This document shows positions 41,851-50,051 of a stretch of DNA of 64,000 nt, in pieces. This DNA is from Ferranicluibacter quercicola. GTDB lineage: Bacteria > Pseudomonadota > Alphaproteobacteria > Rhizobiales > Rhizobiaceae. The position numbers and the translations under genes were made by a program. The stretch spans positions 62,001 to 126,000 of the forward strand of contig NZ_JAJOZR010000001.1 of the NCBI RefSeq assembly GCF_021168455.1, read 5' to 3'. The notes under the pieces are model-generated. The model was given only the letters and a program-made list of their open reading frames with translations. It made no database searches and was not told the DNA's origin. Each line of letters opens with the position of its first letter. Positions within the stretch are counted from its first letter, which is position 1.

Positions 41851-42141
41851 TCAGCGCGCCGCTTGCAGCAGACGTGCACCAGCCGGACGCTGCCCTGCGG
41901 CAACAATGGCAGACACCATGAGGCCGAGGCCGAGAGCGGCGGCCGGGCAGCCCCAGCAATGGACCGCGTTGGCCAGTATCGAGCCCGAAGCATCGGCCGA
42001 ACCGCCGCAGATCGCGCCGAGGAAGGCCTCTGTCGTCTGCAGATGGGCGGCGATCCTTGCCACACCTGCCGTCGCCAGCATGACGCCGAGACCGGCAACA
42101 CCCATAATGAAGGCAGCCTGCTTTTCGGAATGATGGATCAT
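41851..42141 (-). CDS. Small membrane protein with an HCWGC motif
   Basis: This 96-residue protein has a hydrophobic segment near residues 9-32 (AAFIMGVAGLGVMLATAGVA) and another near 67-84 (AAALGLGLMVSAIVAAG). Between them lie Cys45 and the motif HCWGCPA (about residues 61-67), which could bind a metal or heme. GAGG sits five bases before the ATG, a strong ribosome site. The gene lies 93 bases upstream of the giant copper oxidase gene on the same strand and is probably co-transcribed with it. I do not recognise a named family. A cofactor-related role is speculation from position and motif. Confidence 0.7.
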   Translation of the reverse strand: MIHHSEKQAAFIMGVAGLGVMLATAGVARIAAHLQTTEAFLGAICGGSADASGSILANAVHCWGCPAAALGLGLMVSAIVAAGQRPAGARLLQAAR

Positions 42142-42374
42142 ATTGTCCTCGTCAGTATAACGCGCTGAATATTGAACAACAGTATTGCCTAAACTCCTTA
42201 AATAAGAAGCAAAATGCGGGATTGCTAAAATTTGACCGATTTATACGGTTAATTTTAACGCTGATCGCAGGTTTTCTCATCCATATTCTGCGCTGTCGCG
42301 CGAAGTGCATCCTCACCCTCAAGGCCGGGAGATCGTTGTGGGGTGTCCGGAAGCCGCTTGATTTGATCTGTGAT

Positions 42375-42386
42375 GTTTGATCAAAC
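42375..42386. promoter_or_regulatory. Perfect 12-bp palindrome upstream of the GntR gene
   Basis: GTTTGATCAAAC is self-complementary and lies 40 bases before the GntR start. It is one of two adjacent repeats that could bind the GntR protein. Confidence 0.4.
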
Positions 42387-42391
42387 TCGGT

Positions 42392-42406
42392 TGGTCGTGC
42401 AGACCA
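42392..42406. promoter_or_regulatory. GntR-type operator candidate (TGGTC-N5-GACCA)
   Basis: TGGTC and GACCA flank five bases, ending 20 bases before the GntR ATG. FCD-type GntR regulators usually bind TGGT...ACCA-like sites, so autoregulation is likely. The binding itself is inferred. Confidence 0.5.
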
Positions 42407-42425
42407 GCGGCAACGGGAGAGGGCG

Positions 42426-43184
42426 ATGACGAAAGGCAAGGAAGGCGGTTTGCGAGACGAACCCGCGACCGCTGGCGTCGAGGCGTCTGCGCTTTCGCCG
42501 GTCGGGCGCGAGACGGTGCAGGATCGCGTCTATGCCCAGCTGCGCCATTCTCTCATCAGCGGCATGTTCGATGCCGGCGACGTGCTGCGCATCGTCGATC
42601 TGGCCGAGCGCCTGCAGACCAGCACCATGCCGGTGCGCGAGGCGCTGGGCCGCCTCGTATCGGAAAAGGCGCTGGAGTCTCTGCCGAACCGCTCCGTCCG
42701 CGTGCCGCTCATCACCCGCGCCCGGCTCGACGATCTTGCCCGCGCCCGGATCCTCATCGAAGGGCGGATGGTCTCGCTCGCGCTGCCGCACCTGACGCGC
42801 GAGGATCTCGCGATCCTGACGCAGGCCAATGCGGCGTGCGATGCCGCCTTCGAAACGCATGGCAAGGACATTGGCCATGTCACCTCCGCGCTGAACCAGC
42901 GTTTCCATTTTCATCTCTACAGCGTTGCCCGCTCGCCCGTTCTGCTGTCGATCGTGGAAAGCCTCTGGCTGCAATCCGGCGCCATCATCCGACAGGCGGC
43001 GCAGATCCACGACGCGCAGGGCGGGCTTGCGGCGACCGACCATCACTGGGCGCTGATTGCCGCGCTCGAGGCAGGCGACGAGGACGCGGCGCTTCGGGCA
43101 CTGACCAACGACATCAGCCGATCCTTCGACCTCATCCGGGGGCGGCTCGATGCGCAGGACGGCCGGGAGGTGCGCTATGGTTGA
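42426..43184 (+). CDS. GntR family regulator (FadR/FCD subfamily)
   Basis: This 252-residue regulator has an N-terminal winged helix (VYAQLRHSLISGMFDAGDVL, then RLQTSTMPVREALGRLVSE) and a C-terminal all-helical FCD ligand domain. A metal-binding pattern is visible in the latter (FHFHLYSVARSPVL; DHHWALIAALEAGD). The start is set by GGGAGAGGGCG. It overlaps the next gene by eight bases and heads the operon GntR, TIGR04076 protein, aldo/keto reductase, binding protein. It probably senses the substrate of that pathway, a sugar acid or similar. Confidence 0.92.
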   Translation: MTKGKEGGLRDEPATAGVEASALSPVGRETVQDRVYAQLRHSLISGMFDAGDVLRIVDLAERLQTSTMPVREALGRLVSEKALESLPNRSVRVPLITRARLDDLARARILIEGRMVSLALPHLTREDLAILTQANAACDAAFETHGKDIGHVTSALNQRFHFHLYSVARSPVLLSIVESLWLQSGAIIRQAAQIHDAQGGLAATDHHWALIAALEAGDEDAALRALTNDISRSFDLIRGRLDAQDGREVRYG

Positions 43185-43536
43185 GGCTGCCGATGACGGC
43201 TTCGAGCTGTTCGATCTGCGGGTGGACGTGATCATTCCCGAGGGTGGCGCGGTCTATTGCGGCGCGAAGCCGGGCGACCATTTCGAGCTGCGCGGCGAAA
43301 TGCTGCACCTGCCGGAGGGGCAGGGCCTGTCGATCTATTCGCTCGCTTCCGTGCTGCCGCTGCTGGCCGCCAAGCAGCGGCCCACCCACCGCAACGACTG
43401 GATGACGACGGATGCGGAGATTGCGTGTCCCGACCCGAACTGCTCGACGCGGCTGCGCATCACGCGGCTGCGCCACCGGCGTTTCAGCCACGCGGCGACC
43501 ACCGCAGTCCCCCTGAACGACGAAACACAGGCCTGA
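43177..43536 (+). CDS. TIGR04076 family protein
   Basis: This 119-residue cytoplasmic protein has the small-domain pattern of the TIGR04076 family: VYCGAKPGDHFELRG near residue 28, then LPEGQGLSIYSLASVLPLLA and two later cysteines (CPDPNCSTRLRI). The family has no established function. It starts inside the GntR gene (8-base overlap, GGGAGG upstream) and ends four bases before the aldo/keto reductase, so it belongs to the operon. In such operons it may act with the reductase, but that is inference. Confidence 0.78.
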   Translation: MVEAADDGFELFDLRVDVIIPEGGAVYCGAKPGDHFELRGEMLHLPEGQGLSIYSLASVLPLLAAKQRPTHRNDWMTTDAEIACPDPNCSTRLRITRLRHRRFSHAATTAVPLNDETQA

Positions 43537-43540
43537 CGAC

Positions 43541-44587
43541 ATGCAACGCATCGCCCTTGCTCCCGGTTACGAGATCTCCCGCGTCATCCGCGGCGGCTGG
43601 CAGCTTGCCGGTGGCCATGGCACCGTCGATGGGGACACGGCGGTGGAGGACATGATCGCTTTCGCGGATGCCGGCATCACCACCTTCGACTGTGCCGACA
43701 TCTATACGGGTGTCGAGGACCTGATCGGCCGCTTCCGGCTTGCCTACGGCAACCTGCGCGGGGCAGAGGCGCTGTCCCGCATCCGGGTCCATACGAAGTT
43801 CGTGCCCGATCTTGCCGTCCTGCCGACCATCGACAAGGCGTATGTCGAGGGCGTGATCGACACATCGCGCCAGAGGCTGAAGCTTGAGACGCTCGATCTC
43901 GTCCAGTTTCACTGGTGGGCGCTCGACGTGCCTGGCTGGCTGGAGACGGCGGGATGGCTGAAGGAACTGTCCGACGAGGGTAAGATCGGAAAGGTGAGCC
44001 TTACCAACTTCGACACCGATCACGTGGCGGCCATCATCGATGCCGGCGTTCCCGTCGCCTCCCTCCAGCTGCAATATTCGCTGCTCGACCGGCGGCCGGA
44101 AAAGCGCATGGTCGATCTCGCGCAGGCCAAAGGGTTCGCCCTGTTCTGCTATGGAACCGTTGCCGGTGGCTTCCTCGGCGATCGCTGGCTGGGGCAGGCG
44201 GAACCGGAGAACCCGCTCGAAAACCGGTCGCTGACCAAGTACAAGCTGGTCATCGACGATATCGGCGGATGGGATCTGTTCCAGTCGCTGCTGGGCACAT
44301 TGCGGCGCATTGCCGACCGCCACGGCACCGATATCGCGACGGTTGCAAGTGCGGCCATGCTGACGAAGCCTGCCGTTGCCGCCGTCATCGTCGGTGCACG
44401 CAACCGCGCCCACCTGCCGGCCAATCTCGCCATTTCCGATATCGCACTTGATGACGCAGATCATGCGGCGCTGGCAGCGGTCCTTGCCGAAGCCCGGCCG
44501 CTGGACGGCGATGTCTACGCGCTGGAGCGCGACCGCACGGGCCGGCACGGCGCCATCATGAAATACAATCTCAACAAAGGGGAATAA
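43541..44587 (+). CDS. Aldo/keto reductase
   Basis: This 348-residue NAD(P)-linked enzyme has the (beta/alpha)8 barrel layout. The expected tetrad is visible: Asp and Tyr in FDCADIYTG, Lys in HTKFVPD and His in QFHWWALDV. The cofactor-binding end is AAVIVGARNRAHL. It may oxidise a sugar to its lactone, like fucose/galactose dehydrogenases of this family, in line with the nearby lactonase, but it could work in the other direction. It is in the GntR operon, one base from the binding-protein gene. Confidence 0.9.
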   Translation: MQRIALAPGYEISRVIRGGWQLAGGHGTVDGDTAVEDMIAFADAGITTFDCADIYTGVEDLIGRFRLAYGNLRGAEALSRIRVHTKFVPDLAVLPTIDKAYVEGVIDTSRQRLKLETLDLVQFHWWALDVPGWLETAGWLKELSDEGKIGKVSLTNFDTDHVAAIIDAGVPVASLQLQYSLLDRRPEKRMVDLAQAKGFALFCYGTVAGGFLGDRWLGQAEPENPLENRSLTKYKLVIDDIGGWDLFQSLLGTLRRIADRHGTDIATVASAAMLTKPAVAAVIVGARNRAHLPANLAISDIALDDADHAALAAVLAEARPLDGDVYALERDRTGRHGAIMKYNLNKGE

Positions 44588-44588
44588 A

Positions 44589-45848
44589 ATGAGACCGTCA
44601 CATCTGCTCGCAGCGCTCTTCGCCACGCTGGCCGCCTCTACGTCACCGGCTCTTTCGGCTGATTGCGACATCACCGTCGGCCTCGTGATGGAACTGACGG
44701 GGCCCGCCGGCGAATACGGCCAGGCGGGGGCGAAATCCGTCGAGATGGCCTTCCGCGACATCAATGACGCCGGAGGCGTCGGCGGCTGCAAGGTCGTGGC
44801 CGATACCCGCGACAGCCAGAGCCAGGGCAATGTCGCCGTCGATCAGGCAACGCAGCTCGTCAACATCAAGAAGGTGCCGGTCATCATCGGCGGCATCATC
44901 TCCTCCGTGTCCATTCCGATCCTGACCTCGGTCACGGCGCCGGCGGGCGTCGTTCAGGTCTCGCCGGCTTCCTCGTCGCCGACGCTGACCGCGCTCGGTC
45001 GCGACGGCAAGACGAACGGCGTGTTCTTCCGCACCATCACCTCGGATGCGCTGCAGGGAACGGCGGCGGCGAAATACGCGATCGACCAGGGTTTGAAGAA
45101 GATCGCCATCATCAACGTCAACAACGACTTCGGCGTCAACATGGTGCGCGAGTTCAAGACGGCATACGAGAAGCTCGGCGGCACCATCACCACCACGACG
45201 CCCTATAACGAGAAGCAGTCGAGCTATGCGTCGGAGGCAAGTGCCGCCATGGCCGGAGAGCCGGACGCGCTCTACCTCGTCAGCACGCCGGTGGACGGTG
45301 CGACGATCGCGCGCGCCTGGATTTCCGGCGGCGGCAAGCAGACGTTCCTCCTGAACGACGGCATGAACTCCAAGGACTTCATCGAGAGCGTCGGCGCGCA
45401 ATATCTCGAAAACGCCTACGGCACGTCGTCCGGCACGAGCCCGACCGCCTCGACCGAATATTTCAACGCCAATTACGAAGCCTTCTCCGGCGGCATCGCG
45501 CCGTCGGCGCCGGCCGCCGACCGTTCCTACGATGCCGGCGCCATCGTCGGGCTCGCCATCGCCAAGGCCGGCACGTCGGATGCAGCGGCCATCAAGACCG
45601 CGATGCGGGAGGTCGTGGCCGAGGGCGGCACGCAGATCCATGCCGGCAAGCAAGAGTTCGTCAAGGCTCTGGCGCTGATCAAGGAGGGCAAGCCGGTCAA
45701 GTACGAGGGCGTCATCGGCCCGGTGAGCTTCGACCAGTATGGTGATATCACCGGTCCGTTCCGTTTGTGGAAGATCACCAACGGCGAGGTGACGACCGTC
45801 GGCGAACTGAGCGCCGAGGAGGTCGGCAAGCTGAAGGACGGCAAGTAG
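44589..45848 (+). CDS. Orphan ABC solute-binding protein (Liv/branched-chain amino acid type)
   Basis: This 419-residue periplasmic receptor has a signal peptide (MRPSHLLAALFATLAASTSP, cleavage about residue 24). The mature start DCDITVGLVMELTGPAGEYG and the two-lobed Leu/Ile/Val-binding fold are typical of type I periplasmic binding proteins. GGGGAATAAA precedes the ATG. No matching LivH, LivM, LivG or LivF genes follow; the next gene is convergent. It may feed a permease encoded elsewhere. It closes the GntR operon, so the ligand is probably the substrate of the aldo/keto reductase pathway. Confidence 0.9.
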   Translation: MRPSHLLAALFATLAASTSPALSADCDITVGLVMELTGPAGEYGQAGAKSVEMAFRDINDAGGVGGCKVVADTRDSQSQGNVAVDQATQLVNIKKVPVIIGGIISSVSIPILTSVTAPAGVVQVSPASSSPTLTALGRDGKTNGVFFRTITSDALQGTAAAKYAIDQGLKKIAIINVNNDFGVNMVREFKTAYEKLGGTITTTTPYNEKQSSYASEASAAMAGEPDALYLVSTPVDGATIARAWISGGGKQTFLLNDGMNSKDFIESVGAQYLENAYGTSSGTSPTASTEYFNANYEAFSGGIAPSAPAADRSYDAGAIVGLAIAKAGTSDAAAIKTAMREVVAEGGTQIHAGKQEFVKALALIKEGKPVKYEGVIGPVSFDQYGDITGPFRLWKITNGEVTTVGELSAEEVGKLKDGK

Positions 45849-45893
45849 GCCGTCTTCGGCCGGTGGGGCAGTCCCTGCCGGCCTTTCGGCCGA

Positions 45894-46982
45894 TCACGCG
45901 AAGCGGATACACATGGGCGTGCCCACGGCGATCGTCGCACCGGTCGCTGTCAGACTTCCGCTCTGCGCATCCCGTGCGAAGATGGTGATGACGTCGGCGT
46001 TCTGGTTGGCGCAGAGAAGATGACGACCGGAGGGGGAGATCGCGAGGTTTCGCGGCGTTGCACCACCGCAGGGCGTGTGCGCGACATGCGTCAGCTGGCC
46101 GGTGGCGTCGTCGACGGCAAAGGTGACGATGCTGTCGTGCCCGCGGTTCGAGCCGTAGACGAAACGCCCGTCCGGCGAGATCTGGATATCGGCGCAGTGG
46201 TTGTCTGCGCGGGCCGTCTCGGGCACGGCGGATTTCGCATCGACGGGCGTCAGCCGGCCGTCGGCGCTGACGGCATAGCTTGCAACGGTCGAATCCAGCT
46301 CGTTCATCACGAAGATCCAGCCGCCGCCGGGATGAAGGACGGCATGCCGGGGACCGGCACCGGGCGCGGTCGGGCAGACATGGCGGCGTGACAGGCCGCC
46401 GTCGTCATCGACGGCATAGGTGGTCAGCGTGTCGGTTCCGAGATCCGCGATCAGCAGCAGGTTCGGGCCGATACGGGTGACGCTATGGGCGTGGCTGCGC
46501 TCCTGCCGGTCGGCATCCGGCCCGGTTCCCGCCTGCTGCACGCTGGAGACCGGCGGCGTCAAGCTTCCGTCCTCCCGAATGCCGTAGACCACCAGCGATT
46601 GATCCGGTCCGCCCGCACCCATGCCGTAATTCACGACAAACAGCCATCTGCCGTCGTCCGAAATCATATTGTGGGCCGTGATGCTGCCGAGCGTCGGCTG
46701 CATGCCGATCGGCGCGAGGGTTCCCCTTGCCCGGTCGAAGGATAGCGCCGAGACCAGACCTTCCGACCAGCCGAAAATCTCGGAATTGGCATAGACCCGG
46801 TGCCCGCCCGACGTCACCGAAAGGAACGTCGGGTTGTCGATGCCGGAAAAGCCGGCAAGCGGCGCTACTTCCAGCGTGTCCTCGTCAAAGCTGTAGACCG
46901 TCAGTCCCGTCCCGCGCGCGCCTTGGAAATACGGCGCCTCCCGATTGAGCGATCCGACAAATATCAGGCAGGGCTCCGCCAT
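45894..46982 (-). CDS. Lactonase family protein (6-phosphogluconolactonase-like beta-propeller)
   Basis: This 362-residue protein is a seven-bladed propeller of the bacterial lactonase family (Pgl/CMLE type). Repeated blade motifs are visible (FVGSLNREAPYFQGARG; HAVLHPGGGWIFVMNELDS; IQISPDGRFVYGSNRGHDS). It hydrolyses a sugar lactone to the open-chain acid. The start at MAEPCLIF is set by GGGAGGAAGAGAC. It is convergent with the Liv-type binding-protein gene and divergent from the MaoC-CaiB operon, with an inverted repeat in between. Its likely role is opening a lactone made by the aldo/keto reductase. Confidence 0.88.
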   Translation of the reverse strand: MAEPCLIFVGSLNREAPYFQGARGTGLTVYSFDEDTLEVAPLAGFSGIDNPTFLSVTSGGHRVYANSEIFGWSEGLVSALSFDRARGTLAPIGMQPTLGSITAHNMISDDGRWLFVVNYGMGAGGPDQSLVVYGIREDGSLTPPVSSVQQAGTGPDADRQERSHAHSVTRIGPNLLLIADLGTDTLTTYAVDDDGGLSRRHVCPTAPGAGPRHAVLHPGGGWIFVMNELDSTVASYAVSADGRLTPVDAKSAVPETARADNHCADIQISPDGRFVYGSNRGHDSIVTFAVDDATGQLTHVAHTPCGGATPRNLAISPSGRHLLCANQNADVITIFARDAQSGSLTATGATIAVGTPMCIRFA

Positions 46983-47066
46983 GTCTCTTCCTCCCGTCGT
47001 TGCCGTCAACCAACGGCGCCTTTTCCCGCCAGGAGAATGATCGATGCCCCTTGCAAATGCAATCCA

Positions 47067-47089
47067 TATGTGAACACTATCTTCACATA
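47067..47089. promoter_or_regulatory. Inverted repeat (8+8 bases, 7-base spacer), probable operator
   Basis: TATGTGAA and TTCACATA are perfect complements around CACTATC. The element sits between the lactonase gene and the MaoC gene, 24 bases before the latter's GTG. Its half-sites resemble the CATATACGAA stretch beside the IclR gene (56540-56549), so a shared regulator is possible. Confidence 0.55.
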
Positions 47090-47112
47090 AGAAAATACGG
47101 AGGAGGAGCTTC

Positions 47113-47661
47113 GTGGAGACGTTTCAGCCGACTGTGGGTGTGGAAAGCACATTTCCCTCGGACATGCCGGCAGATCATGCGGGCCTTCCGGTTTGGAATG
47201 CGGAGAACTGGTTCTACGAGGATTGGCCGGTCGGCCAGAAAATCCGGTCGCTGCGCCGTACCATCGGGGAGTCCGACAGCCACCTCTTCAACACGCTCGT
47301 GACCGACATCCATCCTTACGTTCAGGACGAGATGTTCGCCCGGCGGGAGGGTGTCTTCGGCCGTCGGCTCGTTGCCGGTGCCTTCGTCTTTTCCGCAGGC
47401 CTCGGCCTCGTCGCCACCAACTGCGTCAACGCCTTTTCCTACGGCTACGACAGGCTGCGCTTCATCAAGCCGGTCTTTATCGGCGACACGATCTACACGA
47501 TCCGGACCAATATGGAGAAGACGCCGCGCACGGCGGATCTCGGCCTGATCCGGGCCAGCTACGAGATCTTCAAGGGCGAAGGCGAGCTGGTGCTCTACTG
47601 CGAGCATCTCCAGACCGTCCGCTACAAGAACCCCGGCGCTGTCGCCGCCACCGAAAAGTAA
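47113..47661 (+). CDS. MaoC-like (R)-specific hydratase family protein
   Basis: This 182-residue hotdog-fold protein of the MaoC type has a 35-residue N-terminal extension, then the FEDWPVGQKIRSLRRTIGE-like core (FYEDWPVGQ) and AFSYGYDRLRFIKPVFIGD. Members hydrate or dehydrate acyl-CoAs. It uses a GTG start with GGAGGAGGAG upstream. In the usual catalytic segment (aspartate, then histidine five residues later) it reads TDIHPYVQDE, with Val where His is expected, unlike its paralogue at 63555. Activity is therefore uncertain. It leads the operon with CaiB and the CUT2 transporter. Confidence 0.85.
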   Translation: METFQPTVGVESTFPSDMPADHAGLPVWNAENWFYEDWPVGQKIRSLRRTIGESDSHLFNTLVTDIHPYVQDEMFARREGVFGRRLVAGAFVFSAGLGLVATNCVNAFSYGYDRLRFIKPVFIGDTIYTIRTNMEKTPRTADLGLIRASYEIFKGEGELVLYCEHLQTVRYKNPGAVAATEK

Positions 47662-47667
47662 GCCGTT

Positions 47668-48867
47668 ATGCCGATCTCCGATATCCCGACCCTCACGACC
47701 CCAGCCGCAACGAATGACGCCGAACTTCCTTTAAGCGGCCTTCTGGTCGTGGATATGAGCCAGTTCCTGTCCGGCCCCTATTGTTCGCTCCGTCTGATGG
47801 ATCTCGGCGCCCGCGTGATCAAGATCGAGCGGCCCGATGGCGGCGACCTGTCACGGCGGCTCTACTTGAGTGATACGGAAATCGGCGGCGACTCCACGAT
47901 CTTCCACGCCATCAACCGCGCCAAGGAGAGCCTGGCGATCGACCTGAAGAATGCGGACGACCTCGCGGCGCTGCGCAAGCTTCTGGAAAGCGCCGACGTC
48001 GTCATCCAGAACTTCCGCCCCGGCGTCATCGAGCGGCTGGGGCTCGACTATGCGAACGTAAAGGCGATCAATCCGCGCATCGTCTTCTGCTCGATCAGCG
48101 GCTACGGCAATGCGGGTCCCTGGGTCTCGCGGCCGGGGCAGGATCTTCTGGCGCAGTCGCGCTCCGGCGTGATGTGGCTGAATGGCGACGAGGGGCAGGG
48201 CCCGGTGCCCTTCGGGCTCGCCATCGGCGACATGCTGGCCGGTGCAGCTGCGGCGCAAGGGATTCTTGCAGCGCTCGTGCGGCGCGGCGTGACGGGCAAG
48301 GGCAGCCATGTGGAAACCAGCCTGCTCGAAGCCCTGGTCGATCTGCAGTTCGAGGTGTTGACCACCCATCTCAACGACGGCTTGCGCCTGCCGAAGCGTT
48401 CGGATTTCCGCAGCGCCCACGCCTATCTCTCGGCCCCCTACGGCGTCTATCCCGCAGCCGACGGATACCTCGCCATCGCGATGACGCCGATCCCGAAACT
48501 GGCGGACCTTCTGGAGATGGACGAGCTCGCCCTGTTTCGGGACGACCCGTCGAGCTGGTTTACCGCGCGCGATGCGATCAAGGCGCTCATTGCCAAGCGC
48601 GTCTCGGAAAAGACCATCGACGAATGGCTGGCGATCCTGGAGCCGGCCGACATCTGGTGCGCCAAGGTGCTGGACTGGAAGGAGCTGATGGACAGCGACG
48701 GCTTCCAGCATCTCGATATGCTGCAGACGGTGTCGCGCGACGATGGCGTGTCCATCCACACCACGCGCTCGCCGCTGCGGATCGACGGCGTGCGGCCCAC
48801 GTTCGATCGGGCAGCGCCCCGGATCGGTGAGCAGAGCGCGGCCATCCGGCAGGAGTTTGGCCTGTGA
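47668..48867 (+). CDS. CaiB/BaiF family CoA-transferase (class III)
   Basis: This 399-residue enzyme moves CoA between carboxylic acids. Landmarks are LPLSGLLVVDMSQFLSGPYC, ARVIKIERPDGGD, and the catalytic aspartate in RPGQDLLAQSRSGVMW. Length and motifs are typical. It follows the MaoC gene by six bases and its stop overlaps the next gene by four bases. Together with MaoC it implies that an acid is handled as its CoA ester, which is unusual beside sugar ABC transporters. Confidence 0.92.
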   Translation: MPISDIPTLTTPAATNDAELPLSGLLVVDMSQFLSGPYCSLRLMDLGARVIKIERPDGGDLSRRLYLSDTEIGGDSTIFHAINRAKESLAIDLKNADDLAALRKLLESADVVIQNFRPGVIERLGLDYANVKAINPRIVFCSISGYGNAGPWVSRPGQDLLAQSRSGVMWLNGDEGQGPVPFGLAIGDMLAGAAAAQGILAALVRRGVTGKGSHVETSLLEALVDLQFEVLTTHLNDGLRLPKRSDFRSAHAYLSAPYGVYPAADGYLAIAMTPIPKLADLLEMDELALFRDDPSSWFTARDAIKALIAKRVSEKTIDEWLAILEPADIWCAKVLDWKELMDSDGFQHLDMLQTVSRDDGVSIHTTRSPLRIDGVRPTFDRAAPRIGEQSAAIRQEFGL

Positions 48868-50009
48868 GCACGCAAGGTATCACCCTCAAGGGCATGACCT
48901 GGAACCATCCGCGCGGCTACGATCCGATGGTCGCCTGCTCGCGTCTCTGGGAGGAGCGGACCGGCGTCACCATCACCTGGGACAAACGCTCCCTGCAGGA
49001 TTTCGAGACCTATCCCGTCGAGGACCTGGCGCGCGCCTACGACCTCATCGTCATCGACCATCCGCATGTCGGCCAGATCACGCGGGAGACCTGCCTCGCG
49101 CCGCTCGACGTGCCGGAGAAGGCGGCGGAAGCAGAGGCGCTTCGCGCCGGCAGCGTCGGCGCATCCTTTCCGAGCTACCACTGGCAGGGCCGGCAGTGGG
49201 GCCTGCCCATCGACGCGGCAACCCAGGTCCAGGCCGTCCGCCCGGATCTTCTGTCTGCACCGCCGCAGCGTTGGGACGCGGTGATCGATCTGGCACGCGA
49301 AGGCCGCGTGCTGCTGCCGCTTCGCCCGCCACACAGCCTCATGTGCTTCTACACGCTGGCCGCCAATCTGGGCACGCCCTGCGCCGTCGATGGCGCGGAA
49401 TTCATAGCGACGGAGGCCGGTGCGGGCGCGTTCGAGGCGTTGCGGGAACTCGCGGCCCTCGTCCCCTCGATGTGCTTCGAGATGGACCCGATTGCCGTTC
49501 TCGAAGCCATGGCGGAGACCGGCTCGGCCTATGTCTTGGCACCCCTGATCTACGGCTATGTCAGCTATGCCATGGCCGGGTTTCGGGAGAAGCCCGTCCA
49601 TTTTTGCGACATACCCTCCGCGGGCAAGAACGGCCCTGTCGGGTCTGCGCTGGGTGGCACCGGCATCGCGGTTTCCGCCTTCTCGTCGTCGCCCCGGGAC
49701 GCGATCGATTTTGCCTACTGGATCGCCAGCGGCGATGTCCAGAAGGGCCTCTATGCCGCATCCGGCGGACAGCCGGGACATGCGGCGGCCTGGGAAGACG
49801 GGGCGGTGAACGCCTCAACGGCCGATTTTTACCGCGCCACGCGGGCCACGCTCGAGGCCGCCTGGGTCCGCCCGCGGCACGACGGCTACATGCCGTTCCA
49901 GCAGGCGGCATCCGACCGGATCAATCGCGGCCTTCTGGAAAAGCATCCGGCGGCAGAGGTCGTCGCCGACCTCAACCGCCTGTTCCGCGAGAGTTTCAAG
50001 ACGATCTAG
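48864..50009 (+). CDS. Leaderless solute-binding-protein-like protein (family 1)
   Basis: This 381-residue protein has the fold signals of family 1 extracellular solute-binding proteins (TWNHPRGYDPMVACSRLWEE; YDLIVIDHPHVGQI; FPSYHWQGRQWGLPIDAATQ; GSALGGTGIAVSAFS). It has no signal peptide or lipobox, so it should stay in the cytoplasm. It starts at a GTG overlapping the CaiB stop (GTGA). The true periplasmic receptor follows as the next gene. It may be a co-opted cytoplasmic binding or regulatory protein. A missed upstream leader is excluded because the preceding frame is CaiB. Confidence 0.82.
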   Translation: MSTQGITLKGMTWNHPRGYDPMVACSRLWEERTGVTITWDKRSLQDFETYPVEDLARAYDLIVIDHPHVGQITRETCLAPLDVPEKAAEAEALRAGSVGASFPSYHWQGRQWGLPIDAATQVQAVRPDLLSAPPQRWDAVIDLAREGRVLLPLRPPHSLMCFYTLAANLGTPCAVDGAEFIATEAGAGAFEALRELAALVPSMCFEMDPIAVLEAMAETGSAYVLAPLIYGYVSYAMAGFREKPVHFCDIPSAGKNGPVGSALGGTGIAVSAFSSSPRDAIDFAYWIASGDVQKGLYAASGGQPGHAAAWEDGAVNASTADFYRATRATLEAAWVRPRHDGYMPFQQAASDRINRGLLEKHPAAEVVADLNRLFRESFKTI

Positions 50010-50051
50010 CATCCCGGCGGAGGAGCCGGGCATTCGGGAGGAGATATAGAA

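Larger units (their letters stand above)
42142..42425. promoter_or_regulatory. AT-rich divergent promoter region
   Basis: These 284 bases lie between the small membrane protein/giant oxidase genes (leftward) and the GntR gene (rightward). Bases 42150-42290 are far more AT-rich than the rest of the window. The right half carries two inverted repeats (listed separately). No gene was seen. Confidence 0.6.

Noticed and set aside
41820..42101. A 93-codon minus-strand frame overlapping the HCWGC membrane protein
   Set aside because: The 96-codon frame has a GAGG ribosome site and hydrophobic segments; this alternative has neither.
42142..42180. TATACT just upstream of the small membrane protein as a -10 box
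   Set aside because: Transcription from it would begin inside or after the ribosome site, and no -35 box lies at the right distance.
45848..45861. Small hairpin after the Liv-type binding-protein gene
   Set aside because: A 5-bp stem (GGCCG with CGGCC) and no T-run are too weak to call a terminator, although the position between convergent genes is suitable.
48864..50009. A frameshifted or truncated periplasmic binding protein
   Set aside because: The frame is full length for the family and starts at a GTG coupled to the CaiB stop. Lack of a leader looks genuine rather than a break.
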